Shown here piece by piece: positions 1 through 6,473 of a stretch of DNA of 8,356 nucleotides (positions within the stretch are counted from its first letter, which is position 1; each line of letters begins with the position of its first letter). Source of the stretch: Bdellovibrionales bacterium (GTDB lineage: Bacteria; Bdellovibrionota; Bdellovibrionia; Bdellovibrionales; UBA840). The notes beneath the pieces are model-generated. The model did no database searches. It worked only from the letters and a program-made list of their open reading frames with translations, and had not been told where the DNA came from. Location of the stretch: the NCBI GenBank assembly GCA_020434605.1, contig JAGRAL010000091.1:1-8356 (forward strand), read 5' to 3'. The translations under genes and the position numbers were made by a program.

Positions 1-383
1 TTTCCGCGTAGGCTTTTTTGGTAGGACATTAGGAGTTCTGCTACCTGCTTATCATTTAAAGATTTTAGGGCTGATTCCATGGCGCTCGTACTATCCGGAT
101 ACTGAGCCATTAGGTACATTTGGAAATAATCATGGATACTTAGGTTGCGAGTCGCAGCTAATACCCGGTGGTTTCTTGCCGCCACCTTATATAGGTTGTT
201 TCTCTCAAAGACAGTGCCCTTAAACCCTTCGTATGCCTTTTGGCTCCCTACATAATTAGAGTAAGCAGCCTTGATCTTTTGGTTTTTCCAGTCAGAAAAA
301 CCCATAACAGATGTATTGGGAATAGCCGCCTGCAAGGGGCCTGTGAACAATAGAAATAATAGGTTTACGTACCACATACTCAT
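1..383 (-). CDS. Exported protein of unknown function, 3' part outside the window
   Basis: Reading the minus strand from an ATG at 383-381 gives 127 open codons that run off the left edge. The first 20 residues (MSMWYVNLLFLLFTGPLQAA) form a typical signal peptide: a hydrophobic core followed by a small-residue cleavage site, so the product is probably periplasmic or surface-exposed. The rest is polar and apparently helical, rich in Lys, Asn and Tyr, with a motif around DWKNQKIKAAYSNYVGSQKA near residues 31-50. No cysteine is visible in the portion seen. A second in-frame ATG lies two codons later (377-375). No good Shine-Dalgarno sequence precedes either ATG, so the exact start is uncertain. 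I do not recognise the family. It points the same way as the exported coiled-coil gene at 705-1400, but the 321-base gap suggests a separate transcript. Confidence 0.75.
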   Translation of the reverse strand, partial: MSMWYVNLLFLLFTGPLQAAIPNTSVMGFSDWKNQKIKAAYSNYVGSQKAYEGFKGTVFERNNLYKVAARNHRVLAATRNLSIHDYFQMYLMAQYPDSTSAMESALKSLNDKQVAELLMSYQKSLRG

Positions 384-704
384 ACCGGGGTATTACCTAT
401 CAATTCTTATGCCCAATACAGAGCTAATATATGCATTTTCATGGTATTTGAAGGCCCTTTTTTGTCATTTACCTACGCTGCGCGCGCCCTCAAGGACTTC
501 CAGATTTGGCGGCCCAAATTTGAATTTTCGAGGTTATTTTATATGATTATAACTTGAAGACTTAGTTAGATATTCGCGATAAAGGCTACCTGAATCTATA
601 AATGTCATATCTTTAAATGTACAGTGCTCAGCAGAAGATCACTTGTTTAAATTAGCCAAATTCAATGGGGTCGGCCACCCCATTCTTACATCGATTTACG
701 GCGA
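384..704. other. Intergenic region between two minus-strand exported-protein genes
   Basis: I see no convincing gene here. A plus-strand open frame at 271-546 overlaps the signal-peptide gene and has no protein-like character. The region holds the hairpin at 664-684 and a minus-strand TATAAT (plus-strand ATTATA at 546-551) without a clear -35 partner. There is also a weaker minus-strand pair, ATGACA (468-463) and TACCAT (446-441), spaced 16 bases. Either could drive the gene at 1-383. A small imperfect dyad, AGATTTGG/CCAAATTT with a four-base loop, lies near 492-511. None of these is strong alone. Confidence 0.4.
664..684 (-). terminator. Hairpin downstream of the coiled-coil gene, possible terminator
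   Basis: The arms AATGGGGT (664-671) and ACCCCATT (677-684) pair perfectly over 8 bp around a 5-base loop. The hairpin begins about 20 bases past the stop codon of the minus-strand gene at 705-1400, where a terminator would be expected. The following minus-strand sequence (TGAATTTGG) has only a short T run, so it is a weak intrinsic terminator at best and could instead be a transcript-end stabiliser. Confidence 0.5.
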
Positions 705-1400
705 TTAGTTAGCCCCCGTACTACGGCGACTCTTTACTTTTTCATAATAATCAGAGCGAGTCTTTGCAGACTCTGGAAACAACTCTTGACGGATCACTTC
801 TGGATCTATTTTTTGCGGATCATTCGTTGCACACCTTTTTCTGGCAGCACATATAGCTTGTGAGTTTAGCAATTGACCTATTTTATCTTGGATATAGGCT
901 CCCATTAATGATTTATCATATTGTGATTCTACCAAATCCAGTTTGCGATCAAAATCCTTTATCTCTGTCTCTAAGGCTGCAAAGTCAGCTTGAACCTGAG
1001 TCGCTCTAAGTTTGCGCTCAAAATTAGCGATATTTGTTCTATCTTGTTTAGTGCTTTCAATTTGCATCTTAACCTTATCAAGTTGTGCTTGTGCCTGATC
1101 CACCCTCTGTTCTCTTTTTGAATTCCACTCGCGAGCCCCGTTGAATTCTTCTTCTAGTTTACTATCATCTCCCCCGAAAGTTCTTACAACACCACCCCTA
1201 AAAGCACTCCAACCTTGCGCAACAGCAGCACCTACACGAGGAAATAACTCATTCTCTTTTTTAATGGTATTTTCAAGGTTTAGCCTTTCTACTTCAAGCC
1301 TACTTAGCTCTGAGTCTATTCTTGCTGTAGATGATGCAGTATCAGCCGCAAAAGAGCTCAGCGTGGCCAAAAAAATAAAAAGTGAACCAATAAAATACAT
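705..1400 (-). CDS. Exported coiled-coil protein of unknown function
   Basis: This is a 231-residue protein. Residues 1-19 form a signal peptide ending in SSFAA, so the product should cross the inner membrane. About residues 25-50 and 80-165 are rich in Glu, Lys, Gln, Arg and Leu with heptad-like spacing (for example SELSRLEVERLNLENTIKK and the KLDLVESQYDK region), indicating long coiled-coil helices. Between them, about residues 53-78, lies a Gly/aromatic stretch (GWSAFRGGVVRTFGGDD) that may break the two helices. Two cysteines, C184 and C190, sit close together near the C-terminus and could form a disulphide in the periplasm. The start is well supported: the minus strand reads GGGAGGG four bases or fewer before ATG. 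It is divergent from the pseudokinase gene, and its promoter probably overlaps the palindrome at 1414-1427. I do not recognise the family; a scaffold or envelope-associated role is only an inference from the coiled coil and export signal. Confidence 0.85.
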   Translation of the reverse strand: MYFIGSLFIFLATLSSFAADTASSTARIDSELSRLEVERLNLENTIKKENELFPRVGAAVAQGWSAFRGGVVRTFGGDDSKLEEEFNGAREWNSKREQRVDQAQAQLDKVKMQIESTKQDRTNIANFERKLRATQVQADFAALETEIKDFDRKLDLVESQYDKSLMGAYIQDKIGQLLNSQAICAARKRCATNDPQKIDPEVIRQELFPESAKTRSDYYEKVKSRRSTGAN

Positions 1401-1413
1401 ATACCCTCCCTAG

Positions 1414-1427
1414 CATACTATAGTATG
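1414..1427. promoter_or_regulatory. Perfect 14-bp palindrome in the divergent control region
   Basis: CATACTATAGTATG is self-complementary over all 14 bases. It lies 13 bp upstream of the coiled-coil gene's start codon. On the minus strand it contains TACTAT and TATAGT, either of which could be the -10 element; a TTAATT 16 bases upstream of TACTAT could be the -35. A symmetric site overlapping a promoter is typical of a dimeric repressor operator, but the symmetric -10 sequence alone could explain it. Confidence 0.4.
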
Positions 1428-1444
1428 ATCTTAACAAAAGAAAT

Positions 1445-1463
1445 TAAGGTAATACTAAGGTAA
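1445..1463. repeat. Direct repeat of TAAGGTAA with 11-bp period
   Basis: TAAGGTAA occurs at 1445-1452 and again at 1456-1463, an 11-bp period that puts both copies on one face of the helix. Tandem direct repeats with this spacing are the usual binding pattern of OmpR/PhoB-family response regulators. The pair sits between the two divergent genes, just beyond the putative promoter of the minus-strand gene. No regulator gene is in the window, so the assignment is an inference. Confidence 0.35.
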
Positions 1464-1666
1464 AAAGCTTAATTATCTGTTTTTAGGCCAAGGCCCAGAG
1501 TTGCTTGGGGTACACACTAAATCAAACAGCGAAGAGACTCCATTTGTCGTATATTCTTTTTACAGTCCTGTAAGATTCACCAGTAGACCTCATTTTAGTG
1601 GCGCCTCCTATGGCTTTTGGTATGATTCGCCCCTCACATACTTACCGTTACTTAAGGAAATGTCCC

Positions 1667-2695
1667 ATGGCGTTTTTATTATTTTCTATGTTTTTAAGTC
1701 TATCCATTGCTTCGCCTACCCTACAAAGCGTTGGAGGCTTACAAGGCCACTTGATTCGCACTGCAGACGGCCGCTCGTTTAAATTAACTACACATATCGA
1801 TTTTGGCTATAGCGGTGATATTTACCAAGCTGTTGAACTAACACCAGGAGCTGACACCACACCTAAAGTAATTAAGATGTTAGACATTCACAATGAATCG
1901 GATGAAATCGAAGAACTTTTACGTAATTTCAGAACTGCCAAAGAAGCTATTCCCAGTGACAGCAATACATTTTTAAATTTTGAATACCTACTACTTGCAT
2001 CCAAAGGAATTGAGGCTGATGCCGCTCTTCTGATGCCACAAATTAGTAGCTCAGTTTTACAAGAGGTAGGGCAAATTCAAAACAGCGAGCAACGAGTTCG
2101 TCTCGCACAAGAGGTACTATTACTATATTTAAGTGCGGCCAAAGATTTGATATCTGGAGGATATTCACACGGCGGAATTTCACTAAGTGATGTCGGGCGT
2201 ATGCCGGACGGTAATTTGCGTATTTTTGATTTCGACCATTTTCAACGAGTTGGAAATAAGTCTTTGTTACCGCTATCATATTATGATGCACCTGAAGTAT
2301 CTACGAGCGGAAGAACCAGCGTTGTAAGTGATATCTACAGCATGGGCTTTAGTTTGCTACAAATTTTAATTCCAAAAACAAGATTCGAGTACTCTTTATC
2401 TATAACCGAAGTTGTCGCTCATTTTGAGGCGCTGAGAGGAAGTATCGTAAACTCAGCACAAGAAGTAAATTTAAGTATGATTCAAGTCTTCACTCTAGCG
2501 AGCCTTGAAAAAAATCCGATCGAGAGACGTAAAAAAATGATCGAAGCACTACAGGTTTTACAATCTAATACTGCTCTTCCTGTCACTACCAGAAGAGTCT
2601 CTCACGACTTATTAATCACTCTTGAAAAATACCCAGTACGTAGTGGTTTTTTTCATAGTGTTGGATTATTTTGTCGCGATCTTTTTGGTCGCTAA
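1667..2695 (+). CDS. Exported protein with protein-kinase fold, probable pseudokinase
   Basis: From ATG 1667 the protein has 342 residues. I chose this start because AAGGA (1654-1658) lies 8 bases upstream and it gives a clean signal peptide, MAFLLFSMFLSLSIA; an in-frame ATG at 1598 only adds 23 unlikely residues. The kinase landmarks appear in order: glycine-rich-loop-like GYSGDIYQAVE (47-57), VIK with candidate lysine K70, possible helix-C acidic residues at 82-83, hinge-like LLMP (121-124), a catalytic-loop equivalent HGGISLSDV (168-176), DFD in place of DFG (188-190), APE (208-210), DIYSMGFSLLQIL (222-234) and LEKNPIERR (280-288). In the catalytic loop the aspartate is glycine (G170), the lysine serine and the asparagine aspartate, so ordinary phosphotransfer is unlikely. 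D188, a metal ligand in kinases, is kept. Export to an ATP-poor compartment also argues for a binding or scaffold role. Its neighbour across the control region is the exported coiled-coil protein. Fold assignment is fairly sure; function is unknown. Confidence 0.85.
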   Translation: MAFLLFSMFLSLSIASPTLQSVGGLQGHLIRTADGRSFKLTTHIDFGYSGDIYQAVELTPGADTTPKVIKMLDIHNESDEIEELLRNFRTAKEAIPSDSNTFLNFEYLLLASKGIEADAALLMPQISSSVLQEVGQIQNSEQRVRLAQEVLLLYLSAAKDLISGGYSHGGISLSDVGRMPDGNLRIFDFDHFQRVGNKSLLPLSYYDAPEVSTSGRTSVVSDIYSMGFSLLQILIPKTRFEYSLSITEVVAHFEALRGSIVNSAQEVNLSMIQVFTLASLEKNPIERRKKMIEALQVLQSNTALPVTTRRVSHDLLITLEKYPVRSGFFHSVGLFCRDLFGR

Positions 2696-2711
2696 ACTCT
2701 GTTTTTTTACC

Positions 2712-2736
2712 AAAAATCACGAAAAGCCTGATTTTT
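2712..2736 (+). terminator. Weak A/T hairpin downstream of the pseudokinase gene
   Basis: AAAAATCA (2712-2719) pairs with TGATTTTT (2729-2736) around a nine-base loop, 16 bases after the stop codon. The 3' arm ends in five T residues. The stem has little G/C, so it would be a poor terminator, but it is the only candidate before the nrd control sites. Confidence 0.35.
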
Positions 2737-2752
2737 CCATTTTGTCCAAAAA

Positions 2753-2768
2753 GCACAATATCTAGTAA
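2753..2768 (+). promoter_or_regulatory. NrdR box 1
   Basis: GCACAATATCTAGTAA matches the NrdR consensus (acaCwAtATaTwGtgt) at 12 of 16 positions, including CAATAT and the TAGT core. Its start is exactly 32 bp before that of box 2, about three helical turns, which is the standard paired arrangement for NrdR repressor. NrdR binds these sites when loaded with dATP and shuts off ribonucleotide reductase genes. Confidence 0.75.
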
Positions 2769-2784
2769 AGTCTAGTTTTTAGAC

Positions 2785-2800
2785 ACACTAGATATAGTGG
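2785..2800 (+). promoter_or_regulatory. NrdR box 2 overlapping a possible -10 element
   Basis: ACACTAGATATAGTGG matches the NrdR consensus at 14 of 16 positions and is nearly palindromic (CACTAGATATAGTG). The TATAGT inside it (2793-2798) is a good -10 hexamer, which would place transcription start near 2805 and let bound NrdR block RNA polymerase directly. No clear -35 hexamer lies at the right distance. The next gene downstream is nrdB, consistent with the known NrdR regulon. Confidence 0.85.
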
Positions 2801-3060
2801 TGACACTAGACCCCACAGCCTTTTCCACAGACTTTTCCCGTCAATGAGATTTTTTAGGCAAGGGGCATAAATTTTCTTAAATGAACTACTTTCAAGTACT
2901 TAGCTTTCAAGGCGTAGTGAAGCGGCAAATTACACTTTATTTTTCTTCGAAATTTTCTTTGCCAGTTTCCAATTCTATTGGTTTGCTGATTACAGATCGT
3001 TTTCTAAAAGATGAAAATACTAAACAATTAAAAGTTACAGGGATGTTAAAGGGGAAGAGT
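2801..3060 (+). other. Leader between the NrdR boxes and the chosen nrdB start
   Basis: About 260 bases separate the likely transcription start from the preferred nrdB start. From an ATG at 2881 the nrdB frame is open all the way into nrdB, adding 60 residues that resemble no part of the R2 family that I recognise. That ATG is poorly served: the nearest AAGGGG (2860-2865) is 15 bases upstream. The segment therefore reads best as an untranslated leader, but a translated extension cannot be excluded. I see no riboswitch I can name. Confidence 0.4.
2821..2829 (+). promoter_or_regulatory. DnaA-box-like site in the nrd leader
   Basis: TTTTCCACA differs from the strong DnaA box TTATCCACA at one position. 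DnaA is known to bind the nrdAB promoter of Escherichia coli, so a site here is plausible. It is a single copy in AT-rich DNA and chance occurrence is likely enough that I hold this loosely. Confidence 0.25.
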
Positions 3061-4038
3061 ATGGAGACAACTCGCGAAGAGTTTCTGTTAAAAGCCAATC
3101 CAAATCGTTTTGTTTTATTTCCAATACAACACGACTCTATTTGGAATATGTATAAAAAAGCTGAAGCATGTTTTTGGACTGCTGAGGAGATCGATTTATC
3201 GCCGGATCTCTTAGATTGGCAAAAACTAAATGAAAATGAAAAACACTTCATTAAGCACGTACTTGCGTTCTTTGCCGCTAGTGATGGAATTGTAAATGAA
3301 AACCTAGCAACAAACTTTATCAATGAAGTACAAATTCCAGACGCTAGATGCTTTTATGGGTTTCAAATTGCTATCGAAAATATTCATGCCGAAACATATA
3401 GTTTGCTGATTGATACTTACATCAAAGACCCTAAAGAAAAGTCGGGGCTATTTAATGCCCTTGATACAGTACCAGCAGTACGTAAAAAGGCCGACTGGGC
3501 AATGAGATGGATCGATAACTCTGAATCATTCGCTGAGAGACTTGTGGCTTTTGCTGCTGTTGAGGGGATCTTCTTCTCTGGTAGTTTTTGCGCGATCTAC
3601 TGGCTTAAAAAACGCGGTTTAATGCCAGGACTAACTTTTTCAAATGAACTTATCAGCCGCGATGAAGGCTTGCACTGTGACTTTGCTTGTCTACTTTACT
3701 CAATGCTAGAAAACAAATTAGATGAGAAAACTATACACGCAATCATCAAAGATGCCGTTTCTATCGAAAAAGAATTCATCACTGATGCTATCCCCGTTTC
3801 ATTAATCGGTATGAATGCGCAAATGATGTCATCATATATCGAGTTTGTGGCAGACAGACTACTTGTGTCTTTAGGATACGAAAAAGTATATAACACGCAA
3901 AATCCGTTCGATTGGATGGAGCTAATTTCTTTACAAGGTAAAACCAACTTCTTTGAAAAACGTGTATCAGAATATCAAAAATCTGGTGTGATGGGCGACA
4001 AAGATTCTAGACAATTTTCAATGGACGCGGAGTTTTAA
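3061..4038 (+). CDS. nrdB: Class Ia ribonucleoside-diphosphate reductase, small (beta) subunit, eukaryotic RRM2-like
   Basis: NrdB houses the diiron-tyrosyl radical cofactor and passes the radical to NrdA for deoxyribonucleotide synthesis in the cytoplasm. Counting from ATG 3061 (325 residues), the metal ligands are D75, E106, H109, E168, E202 and H205, and the radical tyrosine is Y113 (ENIHAETY); all are present. From NPNRFVLFPI (residues 13-22) on, the protein follows the animal and yeast R2 sequence closely, with FFAASDGIVNENL, LLIDTYIKDPKE, KKRGLMPGLTFSNELISRDEGLHCDFAC and GKTNFFEKRV. It ends in FSMDAEF, equivalent to the eukaryotic R2 tail FTLDADF that docks on R1. The start is chosen because AAAGGGGAAG (3048-3057) precedes it and family similarity begins just after. 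Alternative in-frame ATGs at 3043 and 2881 would lengthen it to 331 or 385 residues. The stop codon is separated from nrdA by one base, and paired NrdR boxes lie upstream. Confidence 0.97.
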   Translation: METTREEFLLKANPNRFVLFPIQHDSIWNMYKKAEACFWTAEEIDLSPDLLDWQKLNENEKHFIKHVLAFFAASDGIVNENLATNFINEVQIPDARCFYGFQIAIENIHAETYSLLIDTYIKDPKEKSGLFNALDTVPAVRKKADWAMRWIDNSESFAERLVAFAAVEGIFFSGSFCAIYWLKKRGLMPGLTFSNELISRDEGLHCDFACLLYSMLENKLDEKTIHAIIKDAVSIEKEFITDAIPVSLIGMNAQMMSSYIEFVADRLLVSLGYEKVYNTQNPFDWMELISLQGKTNFFEKRVSEYQKSGVMGDKDSRQFSMDAEF

Positions 4039-4039
4039 T

Positions 4040-6397
4040 ATGTTCGTAATTAAACGTAATGGAAAAAAAGAAACTGTAAAATTTGATAAAATCACAGCTC
4101 GTATTGCAAAGCTTTGCTATGGGCTAGAGCCAGCTTTTGTAGACTCGGTTGAAATTGCCAAAAAAGTGATTACCGGTGTTTACGACGGAGTGACTACGTC
4201 TGAGCTAGACAACTTAGCTGCCGAAACTGCGGCTTATATGACTACGGTTCACCCTGACTACGCAAAACTAGCTGCGCGCATTGCCGTTTCTAACCTACAC
4301 AAAGTAACTAACAAGTCTTTTTCAAAAAACATTGAGGCTATGTACAATTACATCGATCCTCGCACTGGAGAAAAAGCTTCTTTGATTGACAAAAATATAT
4401 ATGAAGTCATCATGAAAAACGCAGACGTTTTAGACGGCGCCATTATTTATGATCGCGATTACGAATATGATTACTTTGGTTTTAGAACTTTAGAAAGATC
4501 CTACCTGCTAAGAATGCACGGAAAAGTAGTAGAGCGTCCTCAGCAAATGCTAATGCGTGTTGCTATTGGTATTCATAGCAATGACATAGATGCTGCAGTA
4601 AACACTTATAACCTTTTATCTGAAAAGTGGTTTACGCACGCAACTCCAACTCTATTCAATGCCGCTACACCAAAGCCGCAATTGTCTTCATGCTTTCTAC
4701 TAACAATGAAAGAAGACAGCATCGCTGGCATTTATGATACTTTAAAACAATGCGCAGAGATTTCACAAACAGCAGGTGGTATCGGACTTAGCATTCATGA
4801 CATTAGAGCTACTGGCAGTTACATCAAAGGAACAAACGGTACTTCAAATGGTATCGTACCAATGCTTAGAGTATTTAACGATACTGCAAGATATGTCGAT
4901 CAAGGCGGTGGTAAGAGAAAAGGTTCTTTTGCTATCTACCTAGAGCCATGGCACGCAGATGTTTTTGACTTTTTAGATTTAAAAAAGAACCACGGAAAAG
5001 AAGAGCAAAGAGCACGTGATTTATTTTACGCCCTTTGGATGCATGATTTATTTATGGAAAGAGTAGAAGCTGACTCAACTTGGTCTCTATTTTGTCCTCA
5101 TGAAGCTCCGGGCTTATCAGAAACTTGGGGTAAAGAATTTAATGAGCTTTACACAAAATATGAGCAAGAAGGAAAGGCAAGAAAAACTATCCGTGCCAGA
5201 GATCTATGGTTTGCGATCATCGAGTCACAAGTAGAAACTGGTACTCCGTACATGCTTTACAAAGATGCTGCTAACAGTAAGTCTAACCAACAAAACTTAG
5301 GTACAATCAAATCTAGCAACCTTTGCACTGAAATCTTAGAGTATACTTCTCCTGATGAAGTAGCAGTGTGTAACTTGGCTTCGATCAACCTAAGTAAGTT
5401 TGTAGAAGATGGTAAGTTTGATTTTGATAAACTGTTTGAAATATCTCATACAGTAACTAAAAACTTAAATCGCATCATCGATATTAACTACTACCCTGTA
5501 AAAGAAGCTAGAAAGTCTAACTTGCGCCACCGCCCAATTGGTATCGGTGTACAAGGATTAGCTGACACATTTATGATGTTAAAGCTTCCGTTTGAAAGCG
5601 ATGAAGCAAGACAGTTGAACCGTGACATTTTTGAATGTATTTACTTTGCCGCTCTTACTTCTTCAAAAGACCTTGCAAAAAAAGATGGGCCTTATGAAAC
5701 ATTCCCTGGATCTCCTGCCAGCAAAGGCATTCTACAGTTTGACATGTGGGGCGTTAAGCCAAGCACACGTTGGGACTGGGAAGGCCTAAAAGAAGAAATT
5801 AAGAAATATGGAATTAGAAACTCTTTACTTCTAGCTCCTATGCCTACAGCATCTACAGCGCAAATCCTAGGTAACAACGAAAGTTTTGAGCCGTACACAA
5901 GCAACATCTATACAAGACGTGTTTTATCTGGCGAGTTTGCCATCGTAAATAAACATCTTCTTAAAGATTTAGTAGAATTAAATCTTTGGAACGACGAACT
6001 AAAGCAAGAGATCGTTGCCGCTAATGGATCTATCCAAAACATTGATAGTATCCCTCAGCATCTAAAAGACATTTATAAAACTGTTTGGGAAATTAGCCAA
6101 AAAGCGATTATTGATATGTCAGCTGACCGCGGAGCTTTTATTTGCCAAAGCCAAAGCTTAAATGTGCATTTAGCTAAACCAGATTTTGCTAAAATGAGCT
6201 CTATGCACTTCTATGCGTGGAAGAAGGGATTAAAAACTGGAATGTATTACCTTCGCTCACAAGGTGCTGCAGAAGCTATTAAGTTTACAGTGGATAAATC
6301 TAAAAAAGAAAAGCCTGTAGTACAAAAAGAACAGGCCGAAGCAGATCTTGCTTGCTCTATAGATAACCCTGAAGATTGTATGGCATGTGGTAGCTAA
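4040..6397 (+). CDS. nrdA: Class Ia ribonucleoside-diphosphate reductase, large (alpha) subunit, eukaryotic RRM1-like
   Basis: NrdA reduces ribonucleoside diphosphates to deoxyribonucleotides using a radical supplied by NrdB. The 785 residues align without gaps over most of their length to the animal R1 pattern. Residues 1-90 are the ATP-cone (MFVIKRNGKKETVKFDKITA onward), which senses ATP/dATP; D57, linked to dATP inhibition in mammalian R1, is present. Active-site residues are C218 (LSSCFLL) with C444 (VAVC) as the reducing pair, N427, the thiyl-radical C429 and E431 (SSNLCTE), and Y736-Y737 (GMYYLR) for radical transfer. PMPTASTAQILGNNESFEPY (600-619) is the conserved phosphate-binding region. 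The tail CMACGS carries C780 and C783 for re-reduction by thioredoxin or glutaredoxin, just as in eukaryotic R1. No intein or insertion interrupts it. GCGGAG (4027-4032) is 7 bases before the ATG, inside the end of nrdB, so the two are co-transcribed and probably translationally coupled. Confidence 0.98.
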   Translation: MFVIKRNGKKETVKFDKITARIAKLCYGLEPAFVDSVEIAKKVITGVYDGVTTSELDNLAAETAAYMTTVHPDYAKLAARIAVSNLHKVTNKSFSKNIEAMYNYIDPRTGEKASLIDKNIYEVIMKNADVLDGAIIYDRDYEYDYFGFRTLERSYLLRMHGKVVERPQQMLMRVAIGIHSNDIDAAVNTYNLLSEKWFTHATPTLFNAATPKPQLSSCFLLTMKEDSIAGIYDTLKQCAEISQTAGGIGLSIHDIRATGSYIKGTNGTSNGIVPMLRVFNDTARYVDQGGGKRKGSFAIYLEPWHADVFDFLDLKKNHGKEEQRARDLFYALWMHDLFMERVEADSTWSLFCPHEAPGLSETWGKEFNELYTKYEQEGKARKTIRARDLWFAIIESQVETGTPYMLYKDAANSKSNQQNLGTIKSSNLCTEILEYTSPDEVAVCNLASINLSKFVEDGKFDFDKLFEISHTVTKNLNRIIDINYYPVKEARKSNLRHRPIGIGVQGLADTFMMLKLPFESDEARQLNRDIFECIYFAALTSSKDLAKKDGPYETFPGSPASKGILQFDMWGVKPSTRWDWEGLKEEIKKYGIRNSLLLAPMPTASTAQILGNNESFEPYTSNIYTRRVLSGEFAIVNKHLLKDLVELNLWNDELKQEIVAANGSIQNIDSIPQHLKDIYKTVWEISQKAIIDMSADRGAFICQSQSLNVHLAKPDFAKMSSMHFYAWKKGLKTGMYYLRSQGAAEAIKFTVDKSKKEKPVVQKEQAEADLACSIDNPEDCMACGS

Positions 6398-6416
6398 GTC
6401 TTTGAGACCAAGCGTT

Positions 6417-6448
6417 AAAAACCTAGCAGTAAAATGCTAGGTTTTTTT
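6417..6448 (+). terminator. Intrinsic terminator of the nrdB-nrdA operon
   Basis: ACCTAGCA (6421-6428) and TGCTAGGT (6435-6442) pair perfectly around a six-base loop. Flanking A (6417-6420) and T (6442-6448) tracts extend the stem and supply the U-run. It lies 19 bases after the nrdA stop codon, and the A tract upstream would also allow it to work in reverse. Confidence 0.93.
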
Positions 6449-6473
6449 ATGCCTTTTTGTTATATCTTCAGGC

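Noticed and set aside
271..546. Plus-strand open frame of 91 codons
   Set aside because: It overlaps the signal-peptide gene on the minus strand (1-383), has no Shine-Dalgarno and no protein-like pattern.
1141..1413. Plus-strand open frame antisense to the coiled-coil gene
   Set aside because: Serine-rich low-complexity product that is the shadow of the Glu/Lys-rich coiled coil on the other strand.
1560..1573. LexA (SOS) box of the TTAC-N3-GTAA type
   Set aside because: The palindrome has six, not three, bases between TTAC and GTAA.
1598..1666. Upstream start for the pseudokinase
   Set aside because: Adds 23 residues before a clean signal peptide and lacks a ribosome site; ATG 1667 has AAGGA at good spacing.
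1501..1782. Plus-strand open frame of 93 codons
   Set aside because: Overlaps the pseudokinase start in another frame and has no supporting ribosome site or domain.
2937..3323. Minus-strand open frame of 128 codons
   Set aside because: Antisense to conserved nrdB sequence; shadow.
4040..6397. Intein or intron in nrdA
   Set aside because: RNR genes often carry them, but this reading frame is collinear with R1 proteins without an insertion.
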